64,000 nucleotides of DNA from an uncultured Clostridium sp. (GCA_900552555.1 URZW01000002.1:124001-188000), one strand, 5' to 3'; shown: positions 26,330 through 35,866, counted from the first letter of the stretch. Numbers and translations: made by a program. Notes: a model not told the origin generated them from the letters alone.

Positions 26330-27445
26330 ATGAAATCAAAAATAACAACATTTATAATGACAATATTAACAATCATATTAATAATACTAGTAACAATTAT
26401 AGGACTAATGATTTATAACGAAATAGCAAAAACAAATATAGCAGATGAAGTACAAGACTTTGTATCAAATATAACAACATCAAGTGGAGGAACCAATCAA
26501 AATGAAATACAAACACCAGAAATATTACAAACAACAATAGAAACAATATCACCATCAGATAAAAAAATAGATTACAGCAATTCAACTATAAACAAATATT
26601 TTTATAGTCAATTAGACAATTATTCAAAAATAATATATAATGCATTAGAAAAAAATAAAGAAAACATGAAAACAGGAACATATGAAATAAATTTAGGAAC
26701 AGAATTTACAAAAGTACTTTCTGAAAATAATGGAGAAAAAACATTAGGAGACTACTATCAAACAGCAGTAGAAGCATATACATATGATAACCCAGAAATA
26801 TTTTATATAGATTTTCAAAAACTATATTTAAATATAGAAACAACCACAAGAGGAGAAGAAAAAACATATAAAGTGCTAATAAATTCAGGAAATAATTCAA
26901 ACTACTTGGTAGATGGCTTTACAAAAGAAAAAATAGATGACTCATTAAATGAAATTGATAAAATAAAAACATATTTTATTCAAAATAAGCAACAAAATGA
27001 ATATCAAAATATAAAAAATGTACATGATTATTTAGTTGAAACAATAGACTATGATGAAACAATATCACAACAAAACATATATGATATATATGGAGCACTG
27101 ATAAATAAAAAATGTGTATGTGAAGGGTATGCCAAAGCATTTAAATATCTAATGGAGGCAATAGATGTGCCATGCGTAATAGTTGCAGGAGAAGGTACAA
27201 ATTCTGATGGAAATACGGAAAATCATGCTTGGAATTATGTGCAATTAAATGGTATTTGGTATGCAATAGATTGTACTTGGGATGACCCAATATTAATGAA
27301 TGGAGCAGTGCTAACAAATTCAGCAAAATATAAATATTTCTTAAAAGGGGCAAACAATTTTTATCAGACACATACACCAAATGGACAATTTACAGAAGGT
27401 GGAAAAATGTTTACATTTCCACAATTAAACACTCAAAATTATTAA
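26330..27445 (+). CDS. Membrane-anchored transglutaminase-like protein
   Basis: A 371-residue protein. ATG 26330 follows GTTGGTGAT. The N-terminal helix (TFIMTILTIILIILVTIIGLM) anchors it; a Thr/Ser/Gln-rich linker follows. The C-terminal transglutaminase-like core has the Cys-His-Asp triad: KKCVCEGYAKAFKYLM, ENHAWNYVQLNGIWYAIDCTWDD (abbreviated). Such proteins act outside the membrane as proteases or cross-linkers, often at the cell surface. Target unknown. Confidence 0.87.
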   Translation: MKSKITTFIMTILTIILIILVTIIGLMIYNEIAKTNIADEVQDFVSNITTSSGGTNQNEIQTPEILQTTIETISPSDKKIDYSNSTINKYFYSQLDNYSKIIYNALEKNKENMKTGTYEINLGTEFTKVLSENNGEKTLGDYYQTAVEAYTYDNPEIFYIDFQKLYLNIETTTRGEEKTYKVLINSGNNSNYLVDGFTKEKIDDSLNEIDKIKTYFIQNKQQNEYQNIKNVHDYLVETIDYDETISQQNIYDIYGALINKKCVCEGYAKAFKYLMEAIDVPCVIVAGEGTNSDGNTENHAWNYVQLNGIWYAIDCTWDDPILMNGAVLTNSAKYKYFLKGANNFYQTHTPNGQFTEGGKMFTFPQLNTQNY

Positions 27446-27555
27446 TATATTTTTAACATTACAATTAATGTAAATAAATATGAAAAAATTATTGAATAGT
27501 AACTTTAAAATTATTTTAAATAGATATGAAAAAAGTATAAAAAGGAGCAGATAAT

Positions 27556-28455
27556 ATGTCTTTAAAAGATAAAATACCAAACAAATTATCAAACCTATCA
27601 AATTTATCAAAATTAGGAACAAACAAAATAAAAGTATATGCATTTGTAGGGCCATCAGGAACAGGAAAGAGTTACAGAGCTCAAATGGTTGCAAGTGAAA
27701 AAAACATCAATTATATAATAGATGATGGACTATTAATAAAAGGTAATGAAGTAATTGCAGGTGAATCTGCAAAAAAAGCACCAACAAAAATTGAAACAGT
27801 AAAACATGCATTATTTTATACAGACGAGGAAAAACAGGAAATAATTAAAGCATTTAAAAAATATAAACCAGAAAGCATATTAATACTTGGAACATCAGAT
27901 GGTATGGTTCAAAAAATAGCAGCTAACTTAGGTTTACCAGAAATATGTGATACTACATATATTTCTGATGTAGCAACACAAGAAGAAATGGAAACAGCAA
28001 GAAGAATAAGGGTTACAGAAGGAAAACATGTAATACCAGTTCCAACATTTGAAATAAAAAAAGATTTTTCAGGATATTTATTAGACCCACTTCAAATCTT
28101 TAAAACAAAAGGCAGGGGAAAAGAACCATATATTTCAGAAAAATCTATAATTAGACCAACATTTAGTTATATGGGAAAATTCACTATTTCTGATACTGTT
28201 TTTAGACAAATTATAGAGTATTTGGCTTCTAAAACAATTGAGATTCACAAGGTTCAAAAGATTAGAGTTGATAATTTTGGTGAGGGTGTTAAGTTGTATA
28301 TGGAAGTTACTGTTGTTTATGGATTTAATGTTGTTGATGGAATTAATGAGTTTAAGGCTAAGGCTAAAAAGGAGATTGAAAAATTGACTGCTATGAATGT
28401 TGAGGAGTTTGAAGTTGTAGCAAAAAATGTATATATTCCAAAGGAAAATTTATAA
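27556..28455 (+). CDS. P-loop NTPase fused to an Asp23/Gls24-like domain
   Basis: A 299-residue protein. A Walker A loop, FVGPSGTGKSYRA, lies near residues 30-42; a possible Walker B is SILILGTSDG near 113-122. From about 185 the sequence matches the Asp23/Gls24 envelope-stress fold: GKFTISDTVFRQIIEYLAS, VDNFGEGVKLYMEVTVVYG, KKEIEKLTAMNVEEFEV. Asp23 proteins are usually small and lack an ATPase; the fusion suggests nucleotide-dependent recruitment at the membrane, but this is inference. AAAAAGGAGCAG precedes the ATG. Confidence 0.8.
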   Translation: MSLKDKIPNKLSNLSNLSKLGTNKIKVYAFVGPSGTGKSYRAQMVASEKNINYIIDDGLLIKGNEVIAGESAKKAPTKIETVKHALFYTDEEKQEIIKAFKKYKPESILILGTSDGMVQKIAANLGLPEICDTTYISDVATQEEMETARRIRVTEGKHVIPVPTFEIKKDFSGYLLDPLQIFKTKGRGKEPYISEKSIIRPTFSYMGKFTISDTVFRQIIEYLASKTIEIHKVQKIRVDNFGEGVKLYMEVTVVYGFNVVDGINEFKAKAKKEIEKLTAMNVEEFEVVAKNVYIPKENL

Positions 28456-28497
28456 TTTTATAATTGAATGTTTAAACTTAATATTTTTTTATTTTTC

Positions 28498-28567
28498 GTT
28501 GCCCCATTCTAAAAATTCTAATAAAAGTTTTTAACTTTTAAGAATTTTTGAACGGTCCCCCCGAATC
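28498..28567. repeat. Hairpin within a GGTCCCC-type repeat
   Basis: AAAAATTCT-TAAAAG pairs with CTTTTA-AGAATTTTT (about 28511-28549). It is flanked by TTGCCCCATT and GAACGGTCCCCCCG, the same class of dispersed element as at 55003 and 62541. Probably the terminator of the preceding gene. Confidence 0.6.
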
Positions 28568-28645
28568 ACTTCAAAATAAATAAAATATTAAGTTCAAATA
28601 ATAATTATAAAAAATAAATAATTTAATTGTGAAAGGAAAATAAAA

Positions 28646-29242
28646 ATGAAAAATATTTTGAAATCAATAGAAAGAGAAATTGTAAAGGGTGCAATTTGGA
28701 TTTATTGCAAAGTTGTATATAGATTTGAATTAGTAGGAAAAGAAAACATACCAAAAGAAGGACCGGTAATTATTTGCGGAAATCACAGAAGCTTTTTGGA
28801 CCCACCATTAATGGAAGTAACAACAGGAAGATATACTAGATTTTTAGCCAAAGAAGAGTTAACAAAAAATAAATTTTTAGCTTATTTAGGAAAAGTATTT
28901 GATGCTATTTTAGTAAAGAAAGATTCAAAAGAAGTTGTAGCTTTAAAAGAGTCTTTGAAGACTTTGAAAAATGGTGATTGCTTGGCTTTATTTCCAGAGG
29001 GAACTAGAAATGGGCTAGCAAAAGGTGAGAAAGTTAAAGATGGTGCTGCATTTTTTGCTGTAAGAAGCGGTGCACCTGTTGTTCCTTGTGGTATAAAAGG
29101 CGGAACAAAAGGAGATTGGAAAGTTACTATTACTTATGGAAAACCACTTAATTTTAGTCAATATAAAGGTAGTAAAGATAAGGAAGTATTAGATAAAGTT
29201 ACTGAGGAGATTATGAGTAATATTATTGAACTAACAAAATAA
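28646..29242 (+). CDS. plsC: 1-acyl-sn-glycerol-3-phosphate acyltransferase
   Basis: A 198-residue PlsC. The acyltransferase motifs are CGNHRSFLDPP (NHxxxxD) near 46-56 and LALFPEGTRNG (FPEGTR) near 112-122, then VVPCGIKG. It acylates lysophosphatidic acid to phosphatidic acid at the membrane in phospholipid synthesis. An N-terminal amphipathic helix is present. GAAAGGAAAATAAAA precedes the ATG. Confidence 0.93.
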   Translation: MKNILKSIEREIVKGAIWIYCKVVYRFELVGKENIPKEGPVIICGNHRSFLDPPLMEVTTGRYTRFLAKEELTKNKFLAYLGKVFDAILVKKDSKEVVALKESLKTLKNGDCLALFPEGTRNGLAKGEKVKDGAAFFAVRSGAPVVPCGIKGGTKGDWKVTITYGKPLNFSQYKGSKDKEVLDKVTEEIMSNIIELTK

Positions 29243-29423
29243 AAAGAAATCTAATTAAGAAAAGCTTATAGTTAAAAATTTATAGCAAATAATATTGAAA
29301 AAAAGAAATAAGTATGATATACTAATTTAGGTTACATAATTCAAATGTTGCTATAATTAATGCAGCGAAAGGAGGGTAGTATAATAGTTATATACCAAAA
29401 ATAAAACTAAAGGAGACCAAGTA

Positions 29424-29840
29424 ATGATAAGAAATGATGCTAAACAACTTAAGGCTGAACAAAGAAGAAAAGAAGCGCTTGAAAAACAGACAATAAAATC
29501 AAGAGAAATAATCAAACTTTTCTTAGTACCAAGATATATACATGTTTTAAATGAAATTTTCAAAAATGAAAAATTCAGTGTTGATACATTAAGAAAACAA
29601 TTTGATGTTATAGACTGTAATACGCTTCCAGAAGTTCTAAGAGTACTTGATGATGAAGCAATAATTTTTAACGAAGATACTGAAGGAACATATGAAACAA
29701 ATGAGATATGGCGTATATATGTTATGATACGCCTTAGAACGAAAAAAATAGAGAATTGTCCTGAAAAAATCTTGAATTTATTATTAGACAAAGGCTTAAT
29801 TTATGAAGTAGACAACAAAAAGTATAGTGTTGTGTTATAA
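29424..29840 (+). CDS. Unrecognised 138-aa protein with winged-helix-like C-terminus
   Basis: AAAGGAGACCAAGTA precedes the ATG. The first 25 residues are highly charged and helical (KAEQRRKEALEKQ). The C-terminal two thirds alternate helices and short strands (SVDTLRKQFDVI, LPEVLRVLDDEAIIF, ILNLLLDKGLIYEVDNKKY), which suggests two small winged-helix units, but I cannot name a family. It is monocistronic with its own terminator. Confidence 0.65.
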   Translation: MIRNDAKQLKAEQRRKEALEKQTIKSREIIKLFLVPRYIHVLNEIFKNEKFSVDTLRKQFDVIDCNTLPEVLRVLDDEAIIFNEDTEGTYETNEIWRIYVMIRLRTKKIENCPEKILNLLLDKGLIYEVDNKKYSVVL

Positions 29841-29852
29841 CTTTTATACTAC

Positions 29853-29909
29853 CTACACCTAAGTACTCTATAAGTATTTAGGTGTAGATTTTCTTAATTA
29901 AGAAAATCT
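29853..29909 (+). terminator. Terminator and AT palindrome
   Basis: CTACACCTAAGTACT (29853-29867) pairs with 29873-29887, followed by ATTTTCTT. A second perfect palindrome, AGATTTTCTTAATTAAGAAAATCT in outline (29886-29909), overlaps it. Confidence 0.75.
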
Positions 29910-30080
29910 ACATAGCTGTAACAAAATATAAAAATAAATTTCTTTAAACAATATCTTGTAATTTAAAATTATTAGATGAGAAAAGAACAGAATACAAATA
30001 TATAGAAAAATTATAATTAAGTATGATTATAATTGATTCAATAGCGTGAAATGTTCACATAATTTTAAGAATTGAATCCA

Positions 30081-30109
30081 TTGACAAATTTTTAATTTAG
30101 TAGTATAAT
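30081..30109 (+). promoter_or_regulatory. Consensus promoter of typA
   Basis: TTGACA (30081-30086), 17-nt spacer, TATAAT (30104-30109). Confidence 0.85.
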
Positions 30110-30171
30110 TTTAAAGTTAAAAGAGAAAAAATAAAATAATATAAAAAATAAATAAAGAAGGGGTAATAAAA

Positions 30172-31986
30172 ATGAACAACAAAAACATAAGAAACATAGC
30201 AATAATAGCACACGTAGACCACGGAAAAACAACACTAGTAGACGCAATGTTAAAACAAAGCCATGTATTCAGAGAAAACGAACAAGTACAAGAAAGAGTA
30301 ATGGACTCAAATGACCAAGAAAAAGAAAGAGGAATAACAATTCTATCTAAAAACACATCAGTAATGCACGGAGACATCAAAATAAACATAGTAGACACAC
30401 CAGGACATGCTGACTTCGGAGGAGAAGTAGAAAGAGTTTTAAAAACAGTTGATGGTGTTTTATTATTAGTAGACGCATTCGAAGGAGCAATGCCACAAAC
30501 AAGAGAAGTTCTAAAAAAATCATTAGCATTGGGACTAAAACCAATAGTAGTAATAAACAAAATAGATAGACCTGGAGCACAACCAGAAAAAGTTGTAGAC
30601 CAAGTTATTGAATTATTTATAGAATTAAATGCAACAGACGAACAATTAGACTTCCCAGTAGTATATGCATCAGCAAAAAACGGAATTGCAAAAATGGACT
30701 TAGCAGATGAAGCAACAGATTTAACATGTTTATTTGAAACAATAATAAATACAATAGAACCACCAAAATGTGATTTAGAAGGACCAGCACAAATGTTAGT
30801 ATCTAACATTGATTATGACGATTATGTTGGAAGAATTGGTATAGGAAGACTAGAAAGAGGAACAATGAAAGTCGGAATGCCAGTTAGTATTTGTGGAAAA
30901 GAAGACAAAATAACACAAGGAAGAATTGCAAAATTATATACACATGTTGGTCTTAAAAAAGTTGAAGTTGAAGAAGTTGGAGCAGGTGATATCATAGAAT
31001 TTGCAGGACTTTCAGACATCAACATAGGAGATACAGTATGTGATTTTGAACATCCAGAAAAAATACCATTTGTAGACATTGACGAACCAACAGTAACAAT
31101 GACATTTAGTGTAAATAATGGACCATTTGCTGGAAAAGAAGGACAATTTGTAACATCAAGACATATAAGAGATAGATTATACAAAGAACTAGAAAGAAAT
31201 GTATCATTAAGAGTAAAAGACGGAGAAACACCAGATTCATTTGAAGTATCAGGTAGAGGTGAGTTACATTTATCAGTATTAATCGAAACAATGAGAAGAG
31301 AAGGATTTGAACTATTAGTTTCAAGACCAAAAGTTATCTTCAAAGAAATTAATGGAGTTAAATGTGAACCAATTGAACTATTAGTTGTAAATGTACCAGA
31401 TGACTGCGTTGGAAATGTTATTGAAAAATTAGGAAGAAGAAAAGCAGAAATGGTTAACATGGAACCTGCAGAAGCTGGACATACAAAAATAGAATTCAGA
31501 ATTCCTGCAAGAGGAATAATTGGATATAGAACAGAATTCCTTACAGACACAAAAGGTGAAGGAACAATGAATCATATATTTGACGCATATGAACCATACA
31601 AGGGAGATATCCAAGCACGTGTTAGAGGAACAATAGTTGCATTTGAACCAGGTAAATCAGTAACATATGGATTATACAATGCACAAGATAAAGGAGATTT
31701 ATTCATAGGACCAGGTGTAGATGTTTATGAGGGAATGATTGTTGGTCTAAACTCTAGAGGCGAAGATTTAGCAATAAATGTATGTAAAGAAAAACACTTA
31801 ACAAATACTAGAGCATCAGGTTCAGATGAAGCATTAAGATTAGTTCCACCAATTCAAATGTCACTTGAAAAAGCTATAGAATTTATTCAAGATGATGAAT
31901 TAGTAGAAATAACACCAAAATCTATTAGATTAAGAAAGAAAATATTAGACTCAAAAGAAAGAGAAAGAGCTAATAGAAATAAATAA
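30172..31986 (+). CDS. typA: Translational GTPase TypA/BipA
   Basis: A 604-residue ribosome-binding GTPase. G1 is AHVDHGKTTL (14-23), G2 region RGITI, G3 DTPGHADFGGE, G4 NKIDRPGA, G5 SAKNG. EF-G-like domains III and V follow, then the BipA-specific C-terminal domain (GLNSRGEDLAINVCKEK). It helps 50S assembly, especially in the cold or under stress. GAAGGGGTAATAAA precedes the ATG, and a consensus promoter is about 60 bp upstream. Confidence 0.97.
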   Translation: MNNKNIRNIAIIAHVDHGKTTLVDAMLKQSHVFRENEQVQERVMDSNDQEKERGITILSKNTSVMHGDIKINIVDTPGHADFGGEVERVLKTVDGVLLLVDAFEGAMPQTREVLKKSLALGLKPIVVINKIDRPGAQPEKVVDQVIELFIELNATDEQLDFPVVYASAKNGIAKMDLADEATDLTCLFETIINTIEPPKCDLEGPAQMLVSNIDYDDYVGRIGIGRLERGTMKVGMPVSICGKEDKITQGRIAKLYTHVGLKKVEVEEVGAGDIIEFAGLSDINIGDTVCDFEHPEKIPFVDIDEPTVTMTFSVNNGPFAGKEGQFVTSRHIRDRLYKELERNVSLRVKDGETPDSFEVSGRGELHLSVLIETMRREGFELLVSRPKVIFKEINGVKCEPIELLVVNVPDDCVGNVIEKLGRRKAEMVNMEPAEAGHTKIEFRIPARGIIGYRTEFLTDTKGEGTMNHIFDAYEPYKGDIQARVRGTIVAFEPGKSVTYGLYNAQDKGDLFIGPGVDVYEGMIVGLNSRGEDLAINVCKEKHLTNTRASGSDEALRLVPPIQMSLEKAIEFIQDDELVEITPKSIRLRKKILDSKERERANRNK

Positions 31987-32002
31987 TTGGGAATGATATA
32001 TA

Positions 32003-32314
32003 ATGTCTACGTACAAGAAAAAACTAAGATATAAGCCAGGAACTGAATCAATAAAAGCTGCAACTCAGGTTCATGATGACAATAGAGTGATTTCTGATGA
32101 TGGAAAAAATAGAAAATATATTTTGCAAAAAATAAAAAAATTAATAAAAGAAGAAATGCCTGAAGAAAAAATTGTTGAGGAAATTCTTAAAGATGATGTT
32201 ATGAAAAAATTTGAATATTTAAAGAAAATAAATCCTGACATAAAAGTATTTGTTGAAAACTGGGTAAATGATGCCATAAATAAGAAAAATAAAAAAGAAG
32301 AACGAGAAAAATAA
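32003..32314 (+). CDS. Unrecognised small charged protein downstream of typA
   Basis: 103 residues, no signal or membrane helix, very rich in Lys, Glu and Asp (KKLIKEEMPEEKIVEEILKDD, in part). It starts 16 bp after typA, so it is in the same transcript. Predicted mainly helical. No family recognised. Confidence 0.6.
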   Translation: MSTYKKKLRYKPGTESIKAATQVHDDNRVISDDGKNRKYILQKIKKLIKEEMPEEKIVEEILKDDVMKKFEYLKKINPDIKVFVENWVNDAINKKNKKEEREK

Positions 32315-32398
32315 AAGGTTAGGCTTATATAAGTTTAACCTTTTGAGTTTATGCCATATAAAAAATGATAAGCAAGGTTGAGAGGAATGAAGATAAAA

Positions 32399-32986
32399 AT
32401 GAATAAACAAGAATTAGAAAAGATAAAGAAAAAAGCATTAGAAGACCACATACCAATAATAATGGATGATACTTTAGAGGTAATTGAAAAAGAATTAAAA
32501 GAAAATCCTCCAAAAAAAATATTAGAAATAGGTGCAGCAGTAGGATATTCTGCAATGTGTTTTTCAGAGTTCTTAGCAGATGATGGTAAAATAGATACAA
32601 TTGAAAGAGATGAAGAAAGAATAAAAGAAGCAAAAGAAAACTTCAAAAAAGTAGGTGTTGAAGATAAAATTCATCTTTATGAAGGTGATGCAGTAGAAAT
32701 ATTACCTACCTTAAATGAAAAATATGATATGGTATTTATAGATGCAGCAAAAGGAAAATACCCATTTTTCTTGAAAGAATCTTTAAGAATGATAAATAGC
32801 GATGGTATCATTTTTGCAGATAATATTTTATACAAGGGTTATGTTATGAGTGATTATAATAAACATAAACAACGTACAGCTGTAAGAAATTTAAGAGAAT
32901 ATATAAAAGAAGTTTCTGAAAATCCAAATCTTGAGACAGAAATTTTGGAAGTAGGAGATGGTTTAGCAATAAGCAGAATAAAATAA
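32399..32986 (+). CDS. trmR: SAM-dependent O-methyltransferase, TrmR-like
   Basis: A 195-residue methyltransferase of the CCoAOMT/YrrM type. Motif I is ILEIGAAVGYSAMCF (about 44-58); YDMVFIDAAKGKY holds the metal-binding Asp, and DNILYKGYVMSD the second Asp-Asn pair. Bacillus TrmR methylates 5-hydroxyuridine at tRNA position 34. That role is supported by the next plus-strand gene, a U32 protein like TrhP, which makes the hydroxyuridine. Start choice (32399 over 32387) is uncertain because the ribosome binding site is weak. Confidence 0.87.
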   Translation: MNKQELEKIKKKALEDHIPIIMDDTLEVIEKELKENPPKKILEIGAAVGYSAMCFSEFLADDGKIDTIERDEERIKEAKENFKKVGVEDKIHLYEGDAVEILPTLNEKYDMVFIDAAKGKYPFFLKESLRMINSDGIIFADNILYKGYVMSDYNKHKQRTAVRNLREYIKEVSENPNLETEILEVGDGLAISRIK

Positions 32987-33005
32987 AAAATTATAGTATA
33001 AAAAA

Positions 33006-33042
33006 CAGACACATCAAAATAAAAATGATGTGTCTGAAATTT
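33006..33042. terminator. Convergent terminator after trmR
   Basis: CAGACACATCA (33006-33016) pairs with TGATGTGTCTG (33026-33036), followed by AAATTTTTT. Confidence 0.8.
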
Positions 33043-33043
33043 T

Positions 33044-33907
33044 TTAGAAAGTTCGACCTTTTTGTATGATTTGAAAAGGTTTTTCTAAGCCAATGTAATC
33101 AAAAAGAGTACCATCTGAGACAGCATAACCATTTATATGTACTTTTGTACGGTCAAATTCTATTTCTGTACCAGAATACTTAGAATTCTTATAAAAATCA
33201 TGTCCAGCTGTAGAATGACTTTCTGCATGAATATGCATAGAAATGGTTCTACTTTGGATTTCAATGCACCTTCCAAGATAATCACGAAATGCTACATGCA
33301 AAGACTGGTAACCAGTTGCCTTTGGATGAATAATATAATCCTTGACCAAATGAATATTATCACTTGACAAATATGTTTTTGGTGGGATAACTATATCCGG
33401 AAAATTTTCTGGATTAAATCCTTCTGTCTGAAAAGTAGGTGTTGCTTCACAAGGAGTATATCCTTTAGAAATCATAAATTTTATTATATCATCCATAAGA
33501 CTATAAAGAATCATTAAAGACTCTAAAGAATTATCAATAAACAAAGTAAATCTGAAAGCCAGTATATCTCTGAAATCATCTAAAGATTTATTTTGTTTTA
33601 AATATAATAACATTTTTTGATCACTACTAATAACTGCTTTTCTCCGTCCTTCTAAATAAAAAAGAAGTTTAGGATACCGATCTTTTGCAAATGAATACAA
33701 CGAATCAATTAAGCTTCGAGTATTTGAAAGAAATTGATCATCAGTTAATACATTATAATATTCTTTTAGTTTGTTAGCATGTAACATGTTTTCGGTTATG
33801 TTACTTTCATGCAGATCAGACGCATATTGTTGTAACAATTCTGGAAGAGTAGAATAAGAATATAAATAATCAACGATGCTAATATTTTTTTTTGAATTTT
33901 TATCCAT
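33044..33907 (-). CDS. RelA/SpoT-domain protein (small alarmone synthetase-like)
   Basis: A 287-residue protein with only a synthetase-type RelA_SpoT domain. Visible signatures: GRRKAVISSDQK (substrate Arg/Lys loop), LDDFRDILAFRFTLFID, GYQSLHVAFRD, and IEIQSRTISMHIHAESHSTAGHDFYK (in part), corresponding to the GYxSLH and EIQxRT...H...YK motifs. There is no hydrolase, TGS or ACT domain. It may make (p)ppGpp or a related nucleotide, or be a domain relative that makes another product. It has two in-frame CGG codons (plus-strand near 33645 and 33678) and less AGA/ATA-biased codon use than neighbours, which suggests transfer. Confidence 0.8.
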   Translation of the reverse strand: MDKNSKKNISIVDYLYSYSTLPELLQQYASDLHESNITENMLHANKLKEYYNVLTDDQFLSNTRSLIDSLYSFAKDRYPKLLFYLEGRRKAVISSDQKMLLYLKQNKSLDDFRDILAFRFTLFIDNSLESLMILYSLMDDIIKFMISKGYTPCEATPTFQTEGFNPENFPDIVIPPKTYLSSDNIHLVKDYIIHPKATGYQSLHVAFRDYLGRCIEIQSRTISMHIHAESHSTAGHDFYKNSKYSGTEIEFDRTKVHINGYAVSDGTLFDYIGLEKPFQIIQKGRTF

Positions 33908-33988
33908 ATTTTGTCCTTTCTTAAATATAATTTTTTATACAGATTACATAAAATTATTATAGCACAAAATTAAAATAAATTCAAATTA

Positions 33989-34017
33989 TTGACATAAAAG
34001 GGAAAAGTATATATAAT
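33989..34017 (+). promoter_or_regulatory. Consensus promoter of the U32 peptidase gene
   Basis: TTGACA (33989-33994), 17-nt spacer, TATAAT (34012-34017). A GTATATATAATATTATATAC palindrome overlaps the -10. Confidence 0.8.
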
Positions 34018-34057
34018 ATTATATACAGAATTTAAAAAGAAAAAGAGGAAAAAATAA

Positions 34058-35287
34058 ATGAAAAAAATAGAATTACTAGCACCGGCAGGGTCATTTGAAA
34101 AAGCAAAAACAGCATTTAAATACGGAGCAGACGCAGTATATTGTGGAACATCATCACTATCATTAAGAACAAGAGCAGACATGGACAATGATGATTTAAT
34201 AAAAACAATAAAATATGCACACAGCATAGGAAAAAGAGTACACGTAACACTAAACATATTTGCATGGGACGATAAATATGAAGAAATAATAGAAATGGCA
34301 AAAATATTAAATGAAGTAAAACCAGATGCAATAATAGCGGCAGATGGAGGAGTAATAGAAACATTAAAACAATATGCACCAAATGTACCAATACATGTAA
34401 GTACACAAGCAAACATAGTAAGTTTACATGATGCAAATTTCTGGTACAAAAATGGAGCCAAAAGAGTAATAATGGCAAGAGAAATAAACAAAGAACAATT
34501 AAAATACATAATGGAAAACAAGCCAAAAGACTTAGAGGTAGAAATGTTTGGACATGGCTCAATATGTTTCGCATTTTCAGGAAGATGCTTCTTAAGTGAT
34601 TTTATGTGTGGAAGAAGTGCAAATTTAGGGGATTGCGCACAAAGTTGCAGATGGTCATATAACCTATATGCAGAAGAAAAAAATAATCCAGGACAATTAT
34701 ATCCAATAGAAGAAAGCGAACATGGAACAAGTATCTTCTCATCAAAAGACTTATGCCTAATAAAAGAAATACCTGAAATAATAAATATGGGAATAGATAG
34801 CTTAAAAATAGAAGGAAGACTAAAAACAGAATATTATATAGCAAGTGTAATTAATGTATATAGAAATGCAATTGATGATTACATGAAAGACCCAGAAAAT
34901 TATGATTATACAAAATATATGAAAGAAATTGAAAAAGTAAAAACAAGGGAATTTACAACATTCTATTTTAATGATAGAAAGAACAAAGACATCCAAGATT
35001 TAAGTGGAAGACAATATAATGATAAATATGAATTTGGTGGAAAAATATTAAAATATGAAGAAGAAAAATCAACAATAGAAATAAAAAATAAATTAATTGT
35101 TGGTGATACAATTGAAATAATAATACCAAATCAATTAGAACCAGAAACATTTAAAATAGAAAAATTATGGGATTATGAAACTGGAGAAGAAATAGATAGT
35201 ATAAGCCCAGGAGTAAAAGGGCAAAAAGTATTTATGAAATTACCAATAAAATGTGAAGAAGGATGGATATTAAGAAGACAAAAATAA
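34058..35287 (+). CDS. trhP: U32 peptidase-family tRNA hydroxylation protein, TrhP-like
   Basis: A 409-residue U32 family protein. ELLAPAGSFEKAKTAFKYGADAVYCG (in part) opens the TIM barrel; the U32 signature EMFGHGSICFAFSGRCFLSD includes the Cys that, with SANLGDCAQSCRW, makes the conserved Cys cluster. TrhP in Bacillus forms 5-hydroxyuridine at tRNA wobble U34 using prephenate; TrmR then methylates it. With trmR 1 kb upstream, that assignment is well supported. GAAAAAGAGGAAAA precedes the ATG. Confidence 0.9.
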   Translation: MKKIELLAPAGSFEKAKTAFKYGADAVYCGTSSLSLRTRADMDNDDLIKTIKYAHSIGKRVHVTLNIFAWDDKYEEIIEMAKILNEVKPDAIIAADGGVIETLKQYAPNVPIHVSTQANIVSLHDANFWYKNGAKRVIMAREINKEQLKYIMENKPKDLEVEMFGHGSICFAFSGRCFLSDFMCGRSANLGDCAQSCRWSYNLYAEEKNNPGQLYPIEESEHGTSIFSSKDLCLIKEIPEIINMGIDSLKIEGRLKTEYYIASVINVYRNAIDDYMKDPENYDYTKYMKEIEKVKTREFTTFYFNDRKNKDIQDLSGRQYNDKYEFGGKILKYEEEKSTIEIKNKLIVGDTIEIIIPNQLEPETFKIEKLWDYETGEEIDSISPGVKGQKVFMKLPIKCEEGWILRRQK

Positions 35288-35323
35288 TTGTCAAAAGGGA
35301 CGTCCCTTTTGACAACTTTTTTA
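35286..35323. repeat. GGGACGTCCC palindrome, bidirectional terminator
   Basis: AATTGTCAAAAGGGACG and its near-exact complement form a 17-bp stem with T runs on both sides. It fills the whole 34-bp space between convergent trhP and the DUF4364 gene. Same element as at 4020-4133. Confidence 0.85.
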
Positions 35324-35866
35324 GTTTTCATCTTCTAACAACAAATCCAATATTTTAGGATAAATTTTAGAAGCATTTTTATTCCAATTATCAACTATTT
35401 TTTTTGCTCTTTCACGAGAACCTGCAAATGTTTTAACCTCAAAAATTGTTTCATTTTTTTCTATAACTTTACACTTAATAGTATAATCATTTTCACTTCT
35501 AGGAATAAACTCAGCTATAATAGAAGTCTCATCAGCTATTGAAGAGAATTTTTTTTGAAAAACATTATCAGCCTTTAATTTTAATATTCCAGGTAATACA
35601 TCAATTGTAAGAGAAAGTGCATTTTTTCCTTCACTTGTTATTTTTAGTACAGATTCTTCTTCTTCATCTTTTGTGAACATTCCAACCAACTTTGAATCTG
35701 ATAAATCTGTCAATACTTCTTTATAATAAAAATAATTAACATCATTTATAGAAGAAATAATTTTATATAAGCTATCATCTGATAAACCATTTGGTACTTG
35801 ATTTAGAATATATAAAATTAATACTTTATTTTCAGCCAAAGCAGTTGTATTATCTGAACTAGACAT
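35321..35866 (-). CDS. DUF4364 family protein
   Basis: A 181-residue protein. The start at 35866 follows AAGGAGTGTTATAAC; the ORF's upstream extension has no site. The N-terminal third is a winged helix (NKVLILYILNQVPNGLSDDSLYKII, in part; LTDLSDSKLVGMF), the middle a wing (LKITSEGKNAL), and the C-terminal part an alpha/beta domain (YTIKCKVIEKNETIFEVKTFAGSRERAKKIVDNW, in part). DUF4364 is common in Clostridia and presumed regulatory, but has no established function. Confidence 0.85.
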   Translation of the reverse strand: MSSSDNTTALAENKVLILYILNQVPNGLSDDSLYKIISSINDVNYFYYKEVLTDLSDSKLVGMFTKDEEEESVLKITSEGKNALSLTIDVLPGILKLKADNVFQKKFSSIADETSIIAEFIPRSENDYTIKCKVIEKNETIFEVKTFAGSRERAKKIVDNWNKNASKIYPKILDLLLEDEN

